Origin: Podocnemis expansa
Taxonomy: Eukaryota; Chordata; Testudines; Podocnemididae
DNA: 64,000 nucleotides
Direction of reading: 5' to 3'
Assembly (NCBI GenBank): GCA_007922195.1
Contig: ML681996.1
Location: forward strand, 24,744,274-24,808,273
Below are positions 11,230 through 51,535 of the stretch, piece after piece. Numbering within the stretch: position 1 is the stretch's first letter; each line of letters opens with the position of its first letter. Under the pieces are notes generated by a model. The model saw only the letters and a program-made list of their open reading frames with translations, did no database searches and was not told the origin of the DNA. Both the position numbers and the translations under genes were made by a program.

Positions 11230-12600
11230 AACAGAATGGCTGAGACTACATAGTTCAGAACAAATTACTATTTATTACAGGGTAGAGGAATAGAGATGAC
11301 CATTGCGTAGCTAACTTACTTCTATAACATTAAACGTACACTAGCAACTCAAAAATGGATCAGTGTACCATCACATCAGAGATCACAACAAATAAATATA
11401 GGATACAGTAAACTCCCAACACATAAACATATAATATCATGAGCTCCTTGTAAAACCTTCCACTCCTGCAGGTAAGTGCCTTTCATGGGGAATAAACCCT
11501 CAACCAAGCTCCCAGGGGAACCTTTTCCTTTCCCACCTGCAGGTAAGTACCTGCCATCAGGCGGATGCACCTTTGCATAGTACCCCAATAAGGCCTTACA
11601 GTTTCCTTCACTCAACTACGGTGAATGGCACTCCGACAAGATCCAAGATCCAGGCTCCACCGATCCGGCTTTCCCAACACGGCTCACCTGCTTCAAGCAT
11701 CAATGGCTCGGGGGTCCTTATTCAAGAGTCCTTCACTCCTCTATCAAAGTTCAAAGGCAGAACCATTCTCAGCTGCACAATCCCAGGCTCTGCGCTTTGG
11801 GTTCTTCTTCACTGCACCCATCTGCTTCAGAGCCTGCCGGAGGTCTCTGCTGCGTCTGACCTCTTGCTTCTCCGAACCAAAGGTTCAGACCGAGCAACAG
11901 TCTTAGAGACCCCAAGGCTCTCTTGAATAACCGCACCGTGCCTCCGGGAGATATTGGCACAACAGGGCCTCCCTCAGATCAAGGCATCCCAAAGCTGGCG
12001 GATACAGTTTCCTATTTGGCTGCAGGGATGACACAAGGATCCCCATCCCTTCAGGGGACTTCCCTTTTATACCCAGAGCACCCACCAATTAGATCACTCT
12101 ATTTTCACACCAAGAGCCACCTTCCAGAATCATAGGGTTGGAAGGGAGCCTCATGAGGTCATCTAGCCCAACCCCCTGCAAAAAAAACCCAGGACCATTC
12201 CCACTAAATGATCCCAGCCAGAGTTTTGTCCAGCCAGGCCTTAAACATCTCTAAAAATGGAGATTCCACCACCTCCCTAGGTAGCCCATTCCAATGCTTT
12301 ACCACTCGCCTAGTAAGAAAGAAGCTTCTGGAGGAGACAGAACTTTTCAAGCCAAGCCCTGCTCCCCTTGCCCCTCACAGTTGCACACAGTTCCATCATC
12401 ATGGTGCACCACCAGCTGTTGCCAGACAGACTTTTCAATTGCTGGGCAGACTTCACCTCAGTGGCAACCCACTGAACCATCACCCACTGCTGGGGTGGAG
12501 CACCTCAAACATGACTCCTGGGTATAACAGTCTCAATACTCTCCCTATTCAAAAACAAGGTAATAACTTAACAGCCACCAGAGGGAACATAAAATAATCA
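11230..12600 (-). mobile_element. Candidate LTR-like block (minus strand)
   Basis: On the minus strand the left part contains an AATAAA signal (complement of TTTATT near 11270) followed by about 40 nt of U5-like sequence, as in a retroviral-type LTR. It is interrupted by an antisense CR1 at 12127-12336. Neither LTR end nor target duplication was found, and no gag/pol frame is associated. Treat as a hypothesis. Confidence 0.3.
12127..12336 (-). mobile_element. CR1 LINE 3' end
   Basis: The start AGAATCATAGGGTTGGAAGG and the following GGTCATCTAGCCCAACCCCC are the complement of the CR1 3' terminus, followed by the complement of the last codons of CR1 ORF2. This is a short 5'-truncated copy on the minus strand. 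Confidence 0.9.
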
Positions 12601-14180
12601 TGACAAAGTTACAACTAAGCAGCTTTTCGCTTACATCAAATTTCTAGTAGCTCTTGCTTTTCAGGTCAATAAGATGCAGCTTTCATAGGCTCAAAGGGTG
12701 CTGGACTCCATTGTCCTCTCAGTGATGGATAACTAAAATACCTTTTTGCCCCCCCCCCCCCATCTGACCTCTGTTTCCAGAGGCAGAAAACTCCTGGGGG
12801 GTGCAAATTTTGTCTCCTGGCAATGATTGTTAAACTATGTTCTCCCCTATTTGCTTAGCTTGGTGATGTTTTTTATCTTCTGTAGAAACGTACTTCCATT
12901 GCTCTCTGCCTGTAACAAAGCCAGTCGGATGGGTAAATACAACAAGGGCAGTCTGGGTTCATGCTTTGCCTCCCAAACACATCTTAAAAAACATTTCTAA
13001 AACACATCTATAACTTTTTGTATATTCCCCTATGTGCCTCTCACAATGATTTTTGGGCCCAGCATGGCACAAGTTTATATGGGACACATCAAATGATGCC
13101 TTTTAAATATTCATTATGGCAACAGTGAGGCAATGAGTATGACAGGCCTACTGTGAGTTACAAGGGCCTCTGTCAATTGATGACGAAGGTCCACAGCACA
13201 GGTGTCCCCCCAGATTCGACAATTCCCCATGGAATATTTACCATTCTCTAACAACCTCCATGTATAGGATGCCAATTGCAAGATTCCAGACTTGGCCTTG
13301 AAATCAGCAAGGAGGTGAGGAGCTTAAAGGATAGGCTGCCTTAACAGAGAATATGTTAACTTTTGGTCTCAGAAGCTGTCAAGCTCCCAAGATGTAGCAA
13401 GCATTTAGCTAGCCTCACTCTACCTTACACTCCCACAAAAAATTGCCAATAATATTATGTAAAAGTTCAGGTTCACTGCAATAAATACAATTAATTTATA
13501 TGCTGTCTCTCCATCAAGCAGCTCAAAGCACTTTACAAATACTTATCTTCACAAGATCTCTGTAAGGTAAGTTTTCAGATATAACCAGTTTTTAAGGCAT
13601 TGGGCAAGTAATTGATAAGGAATACAGCTCAACACCCAATTGATTTGTCCCTTTATAGCTATGTACTTGAGCTTTTTATTGTTTTTAAAAAGCAAACTGT
13701 AAATGAAAATACATTTGTATCCAAATGTATATGGATATAGCAGAATAGGGGTGATTATAGCAATGGGGTTCTACAATGGAGACTGGAGCTCTGTTTTACT
13801 TCAGCCAGCCACAATGTATCTTTTTGCTGCAGTTGTTGTAGTCTCTGCGGGCTCTACCTCTGAATTAAAGTAATAGATAGTTTAGGCCCAACTTTTAGGG
13901 ATCTTCTGGAGGGATGCTTCAGGGGCAGTTATAAACCTAATACAATTATAAACACTTAATAAATGTAAAGAGAAATAATTTAAATCAAATCAATTTTGGT
14001 TTGCATTTAAACACTCCTTTACAATGCTTGCAACCCAAACAACATAGCATTTAGGTTAATATAAGAAGAGGAAAAAGTGAAAATGAAATATTAAATTGAC
14101 TAGAGGATGAAAAATGGAAAATATGAAAAATAAATAGTGAAACAAATAATTATTCCATCAATGTCATTAATATAAAGTTT
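12600..14180. other. Intergenic, no gene seen
   Basis: AT-rich sequence with a C13 run near 12750. No coding similarity or clear repeat boundaries. Confidence 0.4.
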
Positions 14181-14289
14181 TTATTCATACATGTACAAGT
14201 GGAAGAAATAGAGAAAAATGCTTCCTCAACCAACAGCTTATTTTCGAAAGCTGAATCTGAACTACTCTCTGCTCTGTTTTATGCATATG

Positions 14290-14650
14290 TGTTGCTTTGC
14301 TCAGGTTTGTGGAAAGACACTTATCATCAGGTCCATCCTTGGTGGGGAGGGGCAGCTGGGGCAACAGCACTGATCCGCACACTTCGGTGGGCCACATGGG
14401 GCCGACTTGTGCACAGTCCCTGCCACAGGCCTTGGAGAACCACACCAGAGGCCATACAGTATGCCAGCTGTCCCCATTGCCAGAGTGGAATGACTGTGTG
14501 CTGTCCTGCCCCTGGAGGTGGACCAGCCAGCCTGATTGTGGGTGGGAGAATGGAGCCCAACCTCTGGCCTGGGCAGCTCTGCCCCCCCCAACACCAAGGG
14601 GGCCAGGGCCCCCACAGACTGATTGGTCCTGAGCCCTGCCCACCCCTAGG
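14290..14650 (-). repeat. GC-rich dispersed repeat, copy 2 (inverted)
   Basis: The reverse complement aligns by eye with 6120-6540 over roughly 300 bp, in the same order: GACTGATTGGTCC / GACTGATGGGGCC, GAGCTGCCCAGGCCAG / GAGCTGCCCTGGGCCAG, then the CAGCTG..AC.GTATGGC core. Overlapping open frames of up to 163 codons here are composition artefacts. Confidence 0.55.
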
Positions 14651-15319
14651 GACAGCCCTGCTTATCACATTGGTCAGTTTTGTCTCCTAGTTACCCTGTG
14701 CTCCCCCATCTGTTTGCTCTGTTATCTGTGGTCACCAATATGTAGACATTAGTCCTGAAAACTCAATGCATTTGCTCAGCTTTACCAGCCTGAGTATTGC
14801 ATATGAAGTCAAAGCAATTACTCACAGATATTTAAGTGTTTGCAGAGTCAAAGCCTTAGATGGTAAACTCTTTGGGCTGGGACTGTCTCTCTTTATCTGT
14901 TTATATAGTACATAGCACAGTGGGGATGAGGTTTCAAAATGCTTCCACAACATAGATTAATTATAATGCCAAAATGGCCTTCAGGGGGTCAAAATTTGGA
15001 ATAGAGCCACACCCATATAAGGCTACACTGCATCACCGCCTGAAATAGATACTCCACAATTATGCATAAATGTGAAGTAATACCTGGATGGTGACTCCTG
15101 TCTGACCACTGTAGAGCTCAAGGTCCAGTCTCCAAATTAAAGCCTAACTGCAGTTTGTTGCTTCAAATCAACATGACATGAGAAGCTCTTTTCAAGCAAT
15201 AAAAGGCATCTCTGAGCCAATTTGAAATGGCATAACCCTTTGTGATTCCAGGACAGATCTATCCTTCTTAAGGACAATGTAGTCCTTGTGAAGCATTGAA
15301 AGAAGCATTTTAATACTGA

Positions 15320-16025
15320 ATTGAACTGTGAATCTAAAGTCTCAGCTGCCAGCATTGAGTTGGTTCTTCAGGATGCAGTAGTAGAACCTCTTGCTGACAC
15401 CCATCTTCTGAGGAAGTTTGGTGTGCTGTGGCTCAGACTAGAAACAACAGTTTATCTGGCAGAGATGACATCCCTATGGAGGTCTTCAAAGCTGGTGGAA
15501 TAGCACTCGTGTAAATCCCTGTGTGATTTCAGATAGTCTCCCAATGCCACTGACATGATTTTTGTTGCTTGACAGATCCAAGAGAAGTGTAGATAACAAC
15601 AGCCATTTTCCTGGCATTTGTTGACCTGAGACTTTCGATTCCATCAATTGCAAAGTGTTATGGAAGGTGCTGTCTAGGTTTGAGTGTTCATTGAAGTTCA
15701 TTTGTGTTCTCAAGCTATTTCATGATGGAATGATTATCACATCCTCTGTAATGGTTAGAGACTGACCTGTTCACCATCCATAATGGTGGTAAGCACAGCT
15801 TTGATATTGCCCCAAACCTTTTCTCCTTTGATCTTGCCTCAATCTTGATTCTTTGTTGTGACTGCTTTTCCTCTGAAAGTGAGTGAGTACCACATGGATG
15901 GCCAGTTTTCCAAGACTGTTACTACCAATCTTCAGTATTCTGACAACTGTGCTATTGCTATCATAGTCTAGGGCTCTCTCTCAACACTGGGAAGACAAAG
16001 GTGCATCTTAAGCATCTATGTCACC
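15320..16025 (+). mobile_element. Non-LTR retrotransposon RT fragment, decayed
   Basis: On the + strand broken frames show IPMEVFKAGG-like text near 15467, FVDLRLSIPS near 15620 (counterpart of the FVDLTKAFD catalytic block, Asp kept) and a LGLSLNTGKTKV thumb motif near 15970. Order and spacing match a non-CR1 LINE reverse transcriptase. An LTR-like block begins directly after it; the 3' part of the same kind of element resumes at 17590. Confidence 0.62.
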
Positions 16026-16029
16026 CCCA

Positions 16030-17240
16030 AATGTGGATCCAAGAGACCCTAGAGTGGCTTAGGTATACTAATAAACCAACAACAAGCCTTAATTCTATAA
16101 GTGGGTAACAGAGGGTGGTCCACCCTAGGGTATTTACATGGATTTACCAGGAGTTTTCCTGTAAACCACTGGAAAACTCCATAGACTTGTCTGTCTCAGT
16201 TTATTGTTGGGAGAACAAAGAGTTGAAACTCAGACAGTAGTTTATACAAAAACAAATTCTCCTTATTAATTGCTAATTTAATTTCAATTTAAATATTAAA
16301 AAATCAGTACAAGATAAGATAAGCTACTTGAGAATACTAGAGACTATGTAACATAATGTGATGCAACATCAAATATAACGTAAACCATAGGAATGCAATG
16401 CAGTACACGTAACACAATAGAATGTTTCCTTAACGTATATTATAATGTCATGAATACTTATTGTGACTTAGTGTGGTAGATATATAATGTTGCAACACAT
16501 AAAACAGAATGAAAAAGAAATTCTTCATACATGTCTATAAAGCCTTATGTTATATTAGAATACCAAGCATATTACAATGTAGCAGATAAATCCCTAATGC
16601 ATATGTATAAAGTAACATTACAATAACACATTCAATAACATTACTACAAAATAACATTCTAAGAGTGTTGATCAAGCAATCATAGAAAAAGTGGGGTTGG
16701 AGGCCATTCAAATGTAAGCAGCCAGCTTTATTTATAATCATATTCAGGCATTCCTTGTCCAGAGAAAAGTAACACCCCTTCTTTCCTTCCTTCTTAGTTA
16801 AACACCTCTCGTTTGTCATAGGGTCCTTCTGCTCTGTCTGCTTGCTGCTGTTACTACTCTTGCTGCTGCTGACGTTGCCATTGTCAGCTATCCTCTGATC
16901 ATTCACTCACCCACAGCCTGTCAGCTGCCTGCCTTATATGTATTCTGTATATTCTATATATTTTCTGAGTGGTTTTTCCTTAATATCAGTCATTAGCATC
17001 ATCCTATTCAGTAAGCTAATATCTTCTTCTGCCAGTCAGTTATCTGATATGCTAATTGGTTTTTTACCAGCTTACTCAAGCTAGACCTTCTTGAGATTCT
17101 CCTTCCTACCTAACTGATCCTTCCCTTCAGGTATTTAAGTGGGACCTTCATTTCAGTCTAGTCTACCATTCTGCTACTGGTCAATTTATCTAGACATCTT
17201 TTTTTCTCTCTCCCTTTGTAATATGACATTGTCGTGGCCA
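16030..17240 (-). mobile_element. Candidate LTR, minus strand, inside a LINE remnant
   Basis: Bounded roughly by TGTGGATCC on the left and GGCCACCA on the right (TG...CA ends). On the minus strand an AATAAA lies near 16205 followed by a U5-like tail. It separates two halves of a + strand LINE. I could not find a 4-6 bp target duplication and no internal coding region is present, so a solo LTR is plausible but unproven. Confidence 0.35.
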
Positions 17241-17589
17241 CCAATTTAGATTTTTAGCTAAATTTGCTCTAAACTATCAGTATTTACTACTTCTAAACAA
17301 GTCTTAAATGTAAACTAACTATATTTTTATACATGCCTAAACATGATACCGTCACCACATTTGGTATCTAATTAGAATAGGTACAAGCCACTGTGTTTTT
17401 CTCTCCCTCTGCCTGATTGTCAGTTGCATGGTTAAATGCTGTCTGTGGGGTGATCTCCTTATATGGACTAGAACGGTTAAAAAAAAATCTCTTGTATTAT
17501 TTGGAGTAGTACCAATAACACTGGTTCAGGAAGGTTCTTCTTACTAGATGGGAAAATTATCACACCAATGCCAGTGTTCTTTTTGCTGC

Positions 17590-18005
17590 TAACAGCACCA
17601 GTGTTGATGTGAAGATTAGGAAACATCAGCTTCACTGGGCTAGTCACAGTGGCAGATGGCTGATAATCATCTTGAGGCAAGTCCCCTTTTGTCAGCTAAG
17701 TCATAATAAGAGGAAACACTATAAAGACATGTTGAAAATATATTTTAAGAAAGGAGACACTGACCCTATGAATTGGAAAGAGCGGTTGGCAATAGACTGC
17801 AATGGTGTCATGTCATCTATCTAGACACAGCTTGTTTGAAGAGAATCACCTTGTTCAGGAAGCTGTGAAAAGGCAGACGAGGAAGAAAAGTGTGCAGTAT
17901 CCTGGCCAGCAACTGTGCCGTCTCCAAGCAACCACCTGTCACATATATGGAAAAAGGATGTAGAACACAAATCAAAACTCCTCAGCTATTTTAAGTCTCA
18001 TCAGT
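17590..18005 (+). mobile_element. Non-LTR retrotransposon C-terminal fragment
   Basis: A frame with HQLHWASHSGRW (counterpart of the RRLRWAGHVxRM motif) leads into NKRKHYKDMLK and NWKERLAIDCN, then frameshifted text. This is the C-terminal tail expected after the RT fragment at 15320-16025; about 120 residues of the element are missing between them. Confidence 0.62.
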
Positions 18006-18029
18006 AACTTTCCCCTCCTCACTGGAAGT

Positions 18030-18112
18030 TCCAAAGGGATATCATGTTAGTCTAGTTCAGCGAAAGAAGCAAGGAGTTCTGTGGCACTTAAAGACTAACC
18101 TTGCTTCTCCTG
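18030..18112. mobile_element. Short Penelope-like terminal copy
   Basis: Contains the PLE terminus (CATGTTAGTCTAGTTCAGCG, AAGGAGTTCTGTGGCACTTA, AAGACTAAC) and a short inverted end CCTTGCTTCTCC. CTGGAAGT flanks it on both sides (18022-18029, 18113-18120), a probable target duplication. Confidence 0.65.
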
Positions 18113-18120
18113 CTGGAAGT

Positions 18121-19429
18121 GTTTCTCTTTGTTTTAAAATGAGTGTTTATAGGATATATGTGTGTTCCCGACTTCTGGTGTGTGTCAGTAGTATTTACAG
18201 AATAACGGATTCTCAAGTTTTTCAAGTATATTGGGTTGCCCTAGTAATAGATGGTGGGTTATAGTAATAGATGATGGGTTGTCATAGCAAGTAATGTAGA
18301 CTAAACCAATCTGTCTGGTTCTTAGTCTTTGCTAATAAAGTCACACACTTTTGGGCCCTTGTTGTGTGTCTGTTAATAACATCTTTTTGGATATAAAGAC
18401 TCTACATAACAGCTGGCAACAAGAAGAGATGAAGGTGACTACCCCAGCAACAAAAGAGAAGTTGAAGTCAATGTAAGAAACAAAACCTTTTCTTTACTGT
18501 TTGGAGAAGGGGAGCTGGGCTGTTTAGCTTGATGGTTCGAACTGAAATTGTGCAGTTAGTGTCCAGCCTGCTAGAACTATAGGTGCAAACCTACAATGGG
18601 GCTTGAGTTGTTCTCAGTTGGTATTGCTGAAGCTTTGCAGAAGGGTGGTCTACTACAGCCCAAATATTGCAAAGATTTAATGAGGTGATCAGTCCCATGA
18701 TGTGTAGAGTTATGGACATATGTAACAAGTCTGTAGGATTGGGTCTTTCGATGTGGAGCCAAGATAAGGAAACCACTGCAGCAAGTCACGAGATCCTATC
18801 AGAAACATGATGACAAAACATCATTGCAAGGAAGCGTTGCCCACTGATGCTGAAGGGGTGGGGCTAATATGAGGTTTCTGAGGCCCACTTGTGGGTCTGG
18901 ATCATGTGCTCTTATCAGGAGGCTGCTCCTGAAAATGCAGCAGGATGGCACTAGCAGGTGCAGCCACAGGCCTTGTCTACTCTTGCACATATGTCAACAA
19001 AACTTCTGTTGATAGGCTTATGTGCTTTGCTTCCTCTCCCTCAACCCGAGCGACATGATGCAAGCACTTATGTGGATAGTGTTATGGGTTAGCCGAGATG
19101 CTCTTGCTCAAGAGCTATGTTGGCTGAGACAATGTTGTTCGCTGAGACACCCCTTGTTTAGCTGATTTTACTATGGGGTGGAAGAGTCCTCTCTTGTTGC
19201 TGTAGCAGCTCTGCAGAGTCTGCAGGTGCTTCTACAGCAGCATGGCTGTAACTTTTAAGCAGACTAACCTACAGTCTCTGCCTGCTCCACAGGCAGGGCA
19301 CTTTGGTCGTGGGGGAGTGAGGAATTGCTCCTGCTTATGAACCCTGAGCAGGGTCCAATGTGCAGCCCCTGGGCAGGCCGACGGCAACCAGCCCTGGCTC
19401 TTTCTACCCACTTGGGCTGTGTCGTAGTC
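18121..19429. other. Intergenic, no gene seen
   Basis: No coding similarity. The text around 18970-19260 (CCTTGTCTACTCTTGCACAT onward) resembles a class of reptilian MITEs beginning with GTCTAC, but I could not pair its ends. Confidence 0.35.
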
Positions 19430-19437
19430 CTCTAGCT

Positions 19438-20462
19438 CAGGGGTCAGCAACCTTTGCTGATGCCTCTGCTGGCCCTGCCTCCTTGACTGTCACCCAGTGC
19501 CAGTGGCTCCCTCCAGATAAATAAAAGTGGCGGCTGCCTGAAAATTTGGTGGTAACCACGGCTGGATGTTGGGGGCAGGGAAGGGAGGCGCTTCCCTGGC
19601 ATGCTGCTGAAAGGAGCCGATCGCAGAAAGAAGCTGCCTCCAGTGGCTCCTCTTGGCAGCATACCTGTGGAAAGGGATGCCATGGAAAGAAGCTGGCTGG
19701 AGGAGCCTTTCTTGCGGGGGAGAGGAGAGGGTGTCCCCAGGCATGCTGAGGAAAGAAGCTACCCAGAGTGGCTCCTTGGTGGTTGCACACCATAGAGAGA
19801 AGCCATTCCAGGCATCTTCTTTCTGCACAATGCCTGCAACATGGGCATGGTGGGGACCCTCTGTGCCTTCGATGCCCCTGAAAGAAGCTGTCTGGAGTGG
19901 CTTAGGCTTTCAGTGGCAGGAGCCACAATTTATCTCGCATTGGAGAGGATGCCATGTGCTGCTCTGAATGGGCTCTCGTGCCACTGTTGGCGCACGTGCC
20001 GGGGATTGCCTCCCCTTGTTTAACCAATTTGCATGATGCTGAAGTTAGGCCTACTGGCCTACAACTGCTGGGGTCACCTTTGAAGTCTTTTCTAAAACCA
20101 GGCACCCCATTAGACATCCTCCAGTCATCTGCTACAGAAGCAGATCTAAATGTGAGGTTGCATACCACACCTCGTCATGCTGAAATTTCATATCAGAGTT
20201 CCCAAGGATGCCATGGAAAGAAACTACCCTGGGTGGCTGCACACCATGGAGAGAAGCCATTCCACGCATCTTCTTGCCGCACCATGCCTGGAACATGAGC
20301 ATGGTGGGGACCCTCAGCACCCCAACAGCCCTGAAAGAAGCTGCCCGGCGTGGCTTTCAGTGGCAGGAGCCATGCTTTCTGTGGCATTGCAGAGGTGCCA
20401 TGTGCTGCTCCGGGTGGGCTCTCATGCCACTGTCGGCACACGTGCTGGGGTTGCTACCCCTG
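19438..20462. mobile_element. hAT transposon abutting the DHX15 promoter
   Basis: The ends CAGGGGTCAGCAACC and GGGTTGCTACCCCTG are hAT inverted repeats. The 8-mer CTCTAGCT is repeated exactly outside them (19430-19437, 20463-20470). The interior is GC-rich with internal repetition of blocks like GATGCCATGGAAAGAA (19676, 20208). A CR1 RT fragment is nested inside at about 20027-20165. The right end lies only 343 bp from the DHX15 start codon and touches the CpG island. No transposase is encoded. Confidence 0.9.
20027..20165 (-). mobile_element. CR1-type RT fragment nested in hAT
   Basis: The minus strand reads ADDWRMSNGVPGFRKDFKGD, then CRPVGLTSASCKLV, a decayed copy of the RT fingers motif (NYRPVSLTS). 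A close relative lies on the + strand at 33076-33297. It sits wholly within the hAT element 19438-20462. Confidence 0.72.
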
Positions 20463-20700
20463 CTCTAGCTCCACAGGGCCGCCCACGAGCTGCCTTCTGC
20501 GCTGCCACCTCCCCCGCCCACGCCTGCTCTGGGGCACGTGCCGGGCGCCATGGGGATTCCGGGGGGGCCCTGCAGCGGCCGGAACCCTACCGCTGGGGGA
20601 ATGTTCCCAGCCGGACCCGAAGCGGCTGCTCCGGCTGCCTCCCCCCGCCCGCCGCACTCGGCGTTCGAAGCCTCTGGCCCGGAGCGCGGCTTCCTTCCGG

Positions 20701-20710
20701 CCGCCATTTT
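20701..20710 (-). promoter_or_regulatory. YY1-like site
   Basis: CCGCCATTTT is the complement of the AAnATGGCGG YY1 core. It lies about 95 bp upstream of the ATG, a common position in promoters of RNA-processing genes. Binding is inferred only. Confidence 0.5.
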
Positions 20711-20805
20711 AGTTGCTGTGCCTGGCCTCGCCGCGCTGCCGGCGCTGCTGCTGCTGCTGCTCGAGGAGCGGAGAGCGCGGAGCCGCCGCCCCCCCCATCG
20801 CCGCC

Positions 20806-49442
<28,637 letters not shown>

Positions 49443-49779
49443 TGACTCTTTTACATGTGGCTTGATTAAGGAAACATGTTGGGGTGTGAGGCAGGAGATA
49501 AATGTTCGGTTAACCCAGTATAATATTAAAGATTTTTGTTGAAAGAAAATGGTTATGATGATTTTAGGGCCAAGCCTTTTTATATAGAAATTTTAAATTA
49601 GCTTCTTAGGCTTATATTTAGGACCTAAGTAATGTCAAATTGAAAAATGTTAAGCCCATAGTAGCTTTCATTGATTTGAATGGGAGTGTGAGTATTCTGC
49701 ACTCTTCAAAATCAGGTTTGATTGTTTTTGTTCCTTGATCCACTTTTTAAAGAGCTTTCAATTTTAGATTCTTGTGCTT

Positions 49780-49806
49780 AAAAAAAAAAAAAAAGGGGGG
49801 GGGGGG
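49780..49806. repeat. A15-G12 homopolymer junction
   Basis: Fifteen A followed by twelve G, about 400 bp into intron 5. Assembly length may be unreliable. Confidence 0.95.
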
Positions 49807-50169
49807 TGATATTGACAGTGGGTGTATTTGGTGTGTGCACTGTCCTGGTTAGCAGTTAAGAAACTTGAAGGGAAGAAAAAAATAAGCTGTGTTATGAAAC
49901 TTACTGCCCAGATGAAAGTACTCAAAATCTCATATTTGACAGGATGGAGCTCGTTCAACAAGCATGAGCATTGTGGGCGTTTTTTAAATTTTCGGGTTTT
50001 TTGTTTGTGCATACTGTGACGTTACCCAGGGAGCAAGCTGAACTGTTGAATGTCTTGGTCAGTACAGTTCTCCATTGTGGGGTGTCCATTACATTGCTTT
50101 GCTATGAAAGCAGCTATTCCTGGTTTGCTCAAACATGTTCTCAGCAAGTTAATTACAATGCAGTATGAG

Positions 50170-50300
50170 GAAATAGTACTTTGTCAGATGCTTGAAGATG
50201 GAGCACTTACAGAATGGGAGGAAAATAGATGTAGGGAACTGTAAGTCATAGGATCAGATCAGATTGTTTGAGCAAATCAAAGCAGATGTTTAGAATGGCT
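50170..50300 (-). mobile_element. Penelope-like fragment
   Basis: TTTGTCAGATGCTTGAAGAT and CTTACAGAATGGGAGGAAAA match the minus-strand PLE tail at 21465-21530 and 53080-53130. Short and truncated at both ends. Confidence 0.7.
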
Positions 50301-50404
50301 TGAGGTGTTTATCTGACAGATTTCTGCAGAGGAAGTCATACTATCATTCAGTGTATTAGGAGCAGAGTATACTGCACTGATAAAAACTCTCATTTCTTCA
50401 ATGG

Positions 50405-50508
50405 TTTTTTAATTGCTAGATTAGTGAGTTCAGGTCCTTGTCCCCAACTTGGATACTGGATTCTGAGATAGGGACAAAGACCTGAACTCACAAATTTAGC
50501 AATTAAGA
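50405..50508. repeat. Inverted repeat, ~40-nt arms
   Basis: TTAATTGCTAGATTAGTGAG then TTCAGGTCCTTGTCCC pairs with GGGACAAAGACCTGAA then CTCACAAATTTAGCAATTAA. The loop is about 20-25 nt. Fold-back of unknown origin in intron 5. Confidence 0.8.
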
Positions 50509-51162
50509 AGCCTTGAGTAAGTGAGAGGCTCTTTCCAGTCTCCAGATTTCCATATCTGAGTGAGTGAGGAAAACGGGCCTCCTGCTCATTGACTTTTAAC
50601 CCTAGATACTTGAAAGGTAGCTGTTCAAAATGGGTGACCTCCAGAAGTTTTTTGGTTTTTTTATTAGAGATTTAAATTGATCTGGAACACTCTTGTGATG
50701 AATTAGTGGCATACAAGAGTGAAGATGGTGAAAGCCAATTGAGAGGGAAAGGAATTCTTAGTCAGACTAACACTTTTAGTACCTTTTGATATATTCAGCA
50801 TCTTTGATAAAGGAAGCCTGTATTAAAGGTTGAAGATACTTGCTGCATTAAATAGTTAGAGTTCAAAAAAGTGCCCAGGAAACCACCCAGAATCCTACAG
50901 CAATATCAAAGAAAAGTAAACTTATGTTTCTGGTATCAGAGGTAAAACCAAGGCAAGAAAAAAAAATAGAAAAATTGAAGATTGCTTTTTATATAATAAA
51001 GGAACAAAAAAGGGCTAAATTTCAGTTTTAGAAATGCAGGTCACCACTAAGGAGGGGCTCTGAATGCTCCATGGCCTTGGTTCAGAGAGCTGTCTGATCA
51101 GCATGTGTGCCAGGGCCTAGGTGAGGTGGTTGTAGCAGCTGGGATCTTAGGATGCTGTAGAT

Positions 51163-51535
51163 TAGTGGTTCTCAACTGGTGATCTAGAGCAGTGTTTCCC
51201 AACCGGTGTGCTGTTAGGTCTGACCAGGTGTGCCACAAAATTTTTTGAAAAACTTCTCAAAGAGCTTTAGATTGGCTCATGAATATTCATGAGTTCATTT
51301 GGAAACTATGGTGGTTTGCCTCAAATTAATTAAAGGTATCAAGGTGTGCCACAGGAGAGAGAATGTTGGGAACCACTGATCTAGAGACCACATCTAAGGG
51401 ATCCACAGAAGACTTGGGCTGAAAGCTTATTGAACAGAGTTCAACTATATTTACAGATGGATTTCCAGAGGGGTTTGCATCTTGATTTGAAATTTCCAAA
51501 TGGGTCTACAAATGAAAAAAGAATCAAAACCATTG
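51163..51535. mobile_element. hAT transposon (outer of nested pair)
   Basis: Left end TAGTGGTTCTCAAC and degraded right end GAATCAAAACCATTG; flanks CTGTAGAT (51155-51162) and TTGTAGAT (51536-51543) differ at one base. A second hAT (51190-51378) is inserted 27 bp inside it. Confidence 0.8.
51190..51378. mobile_element. hAT MITE (nested), 189 bp
   Basis: Ends CAGTGTTTCCCAAC and GTTGGGAACCACTG; exact 8-bp duplication ATCTAGAG (51182-51189, 51379-51386). Confidence 0.95.

Noticed and set aside
14185..14690. Several 100-160 codon frames on both strands
   Set aside because: Mutually overlapping frames in a GC-rich repeat with no motif; a related inverted copy at 6120-6540 does not conserve any of them.
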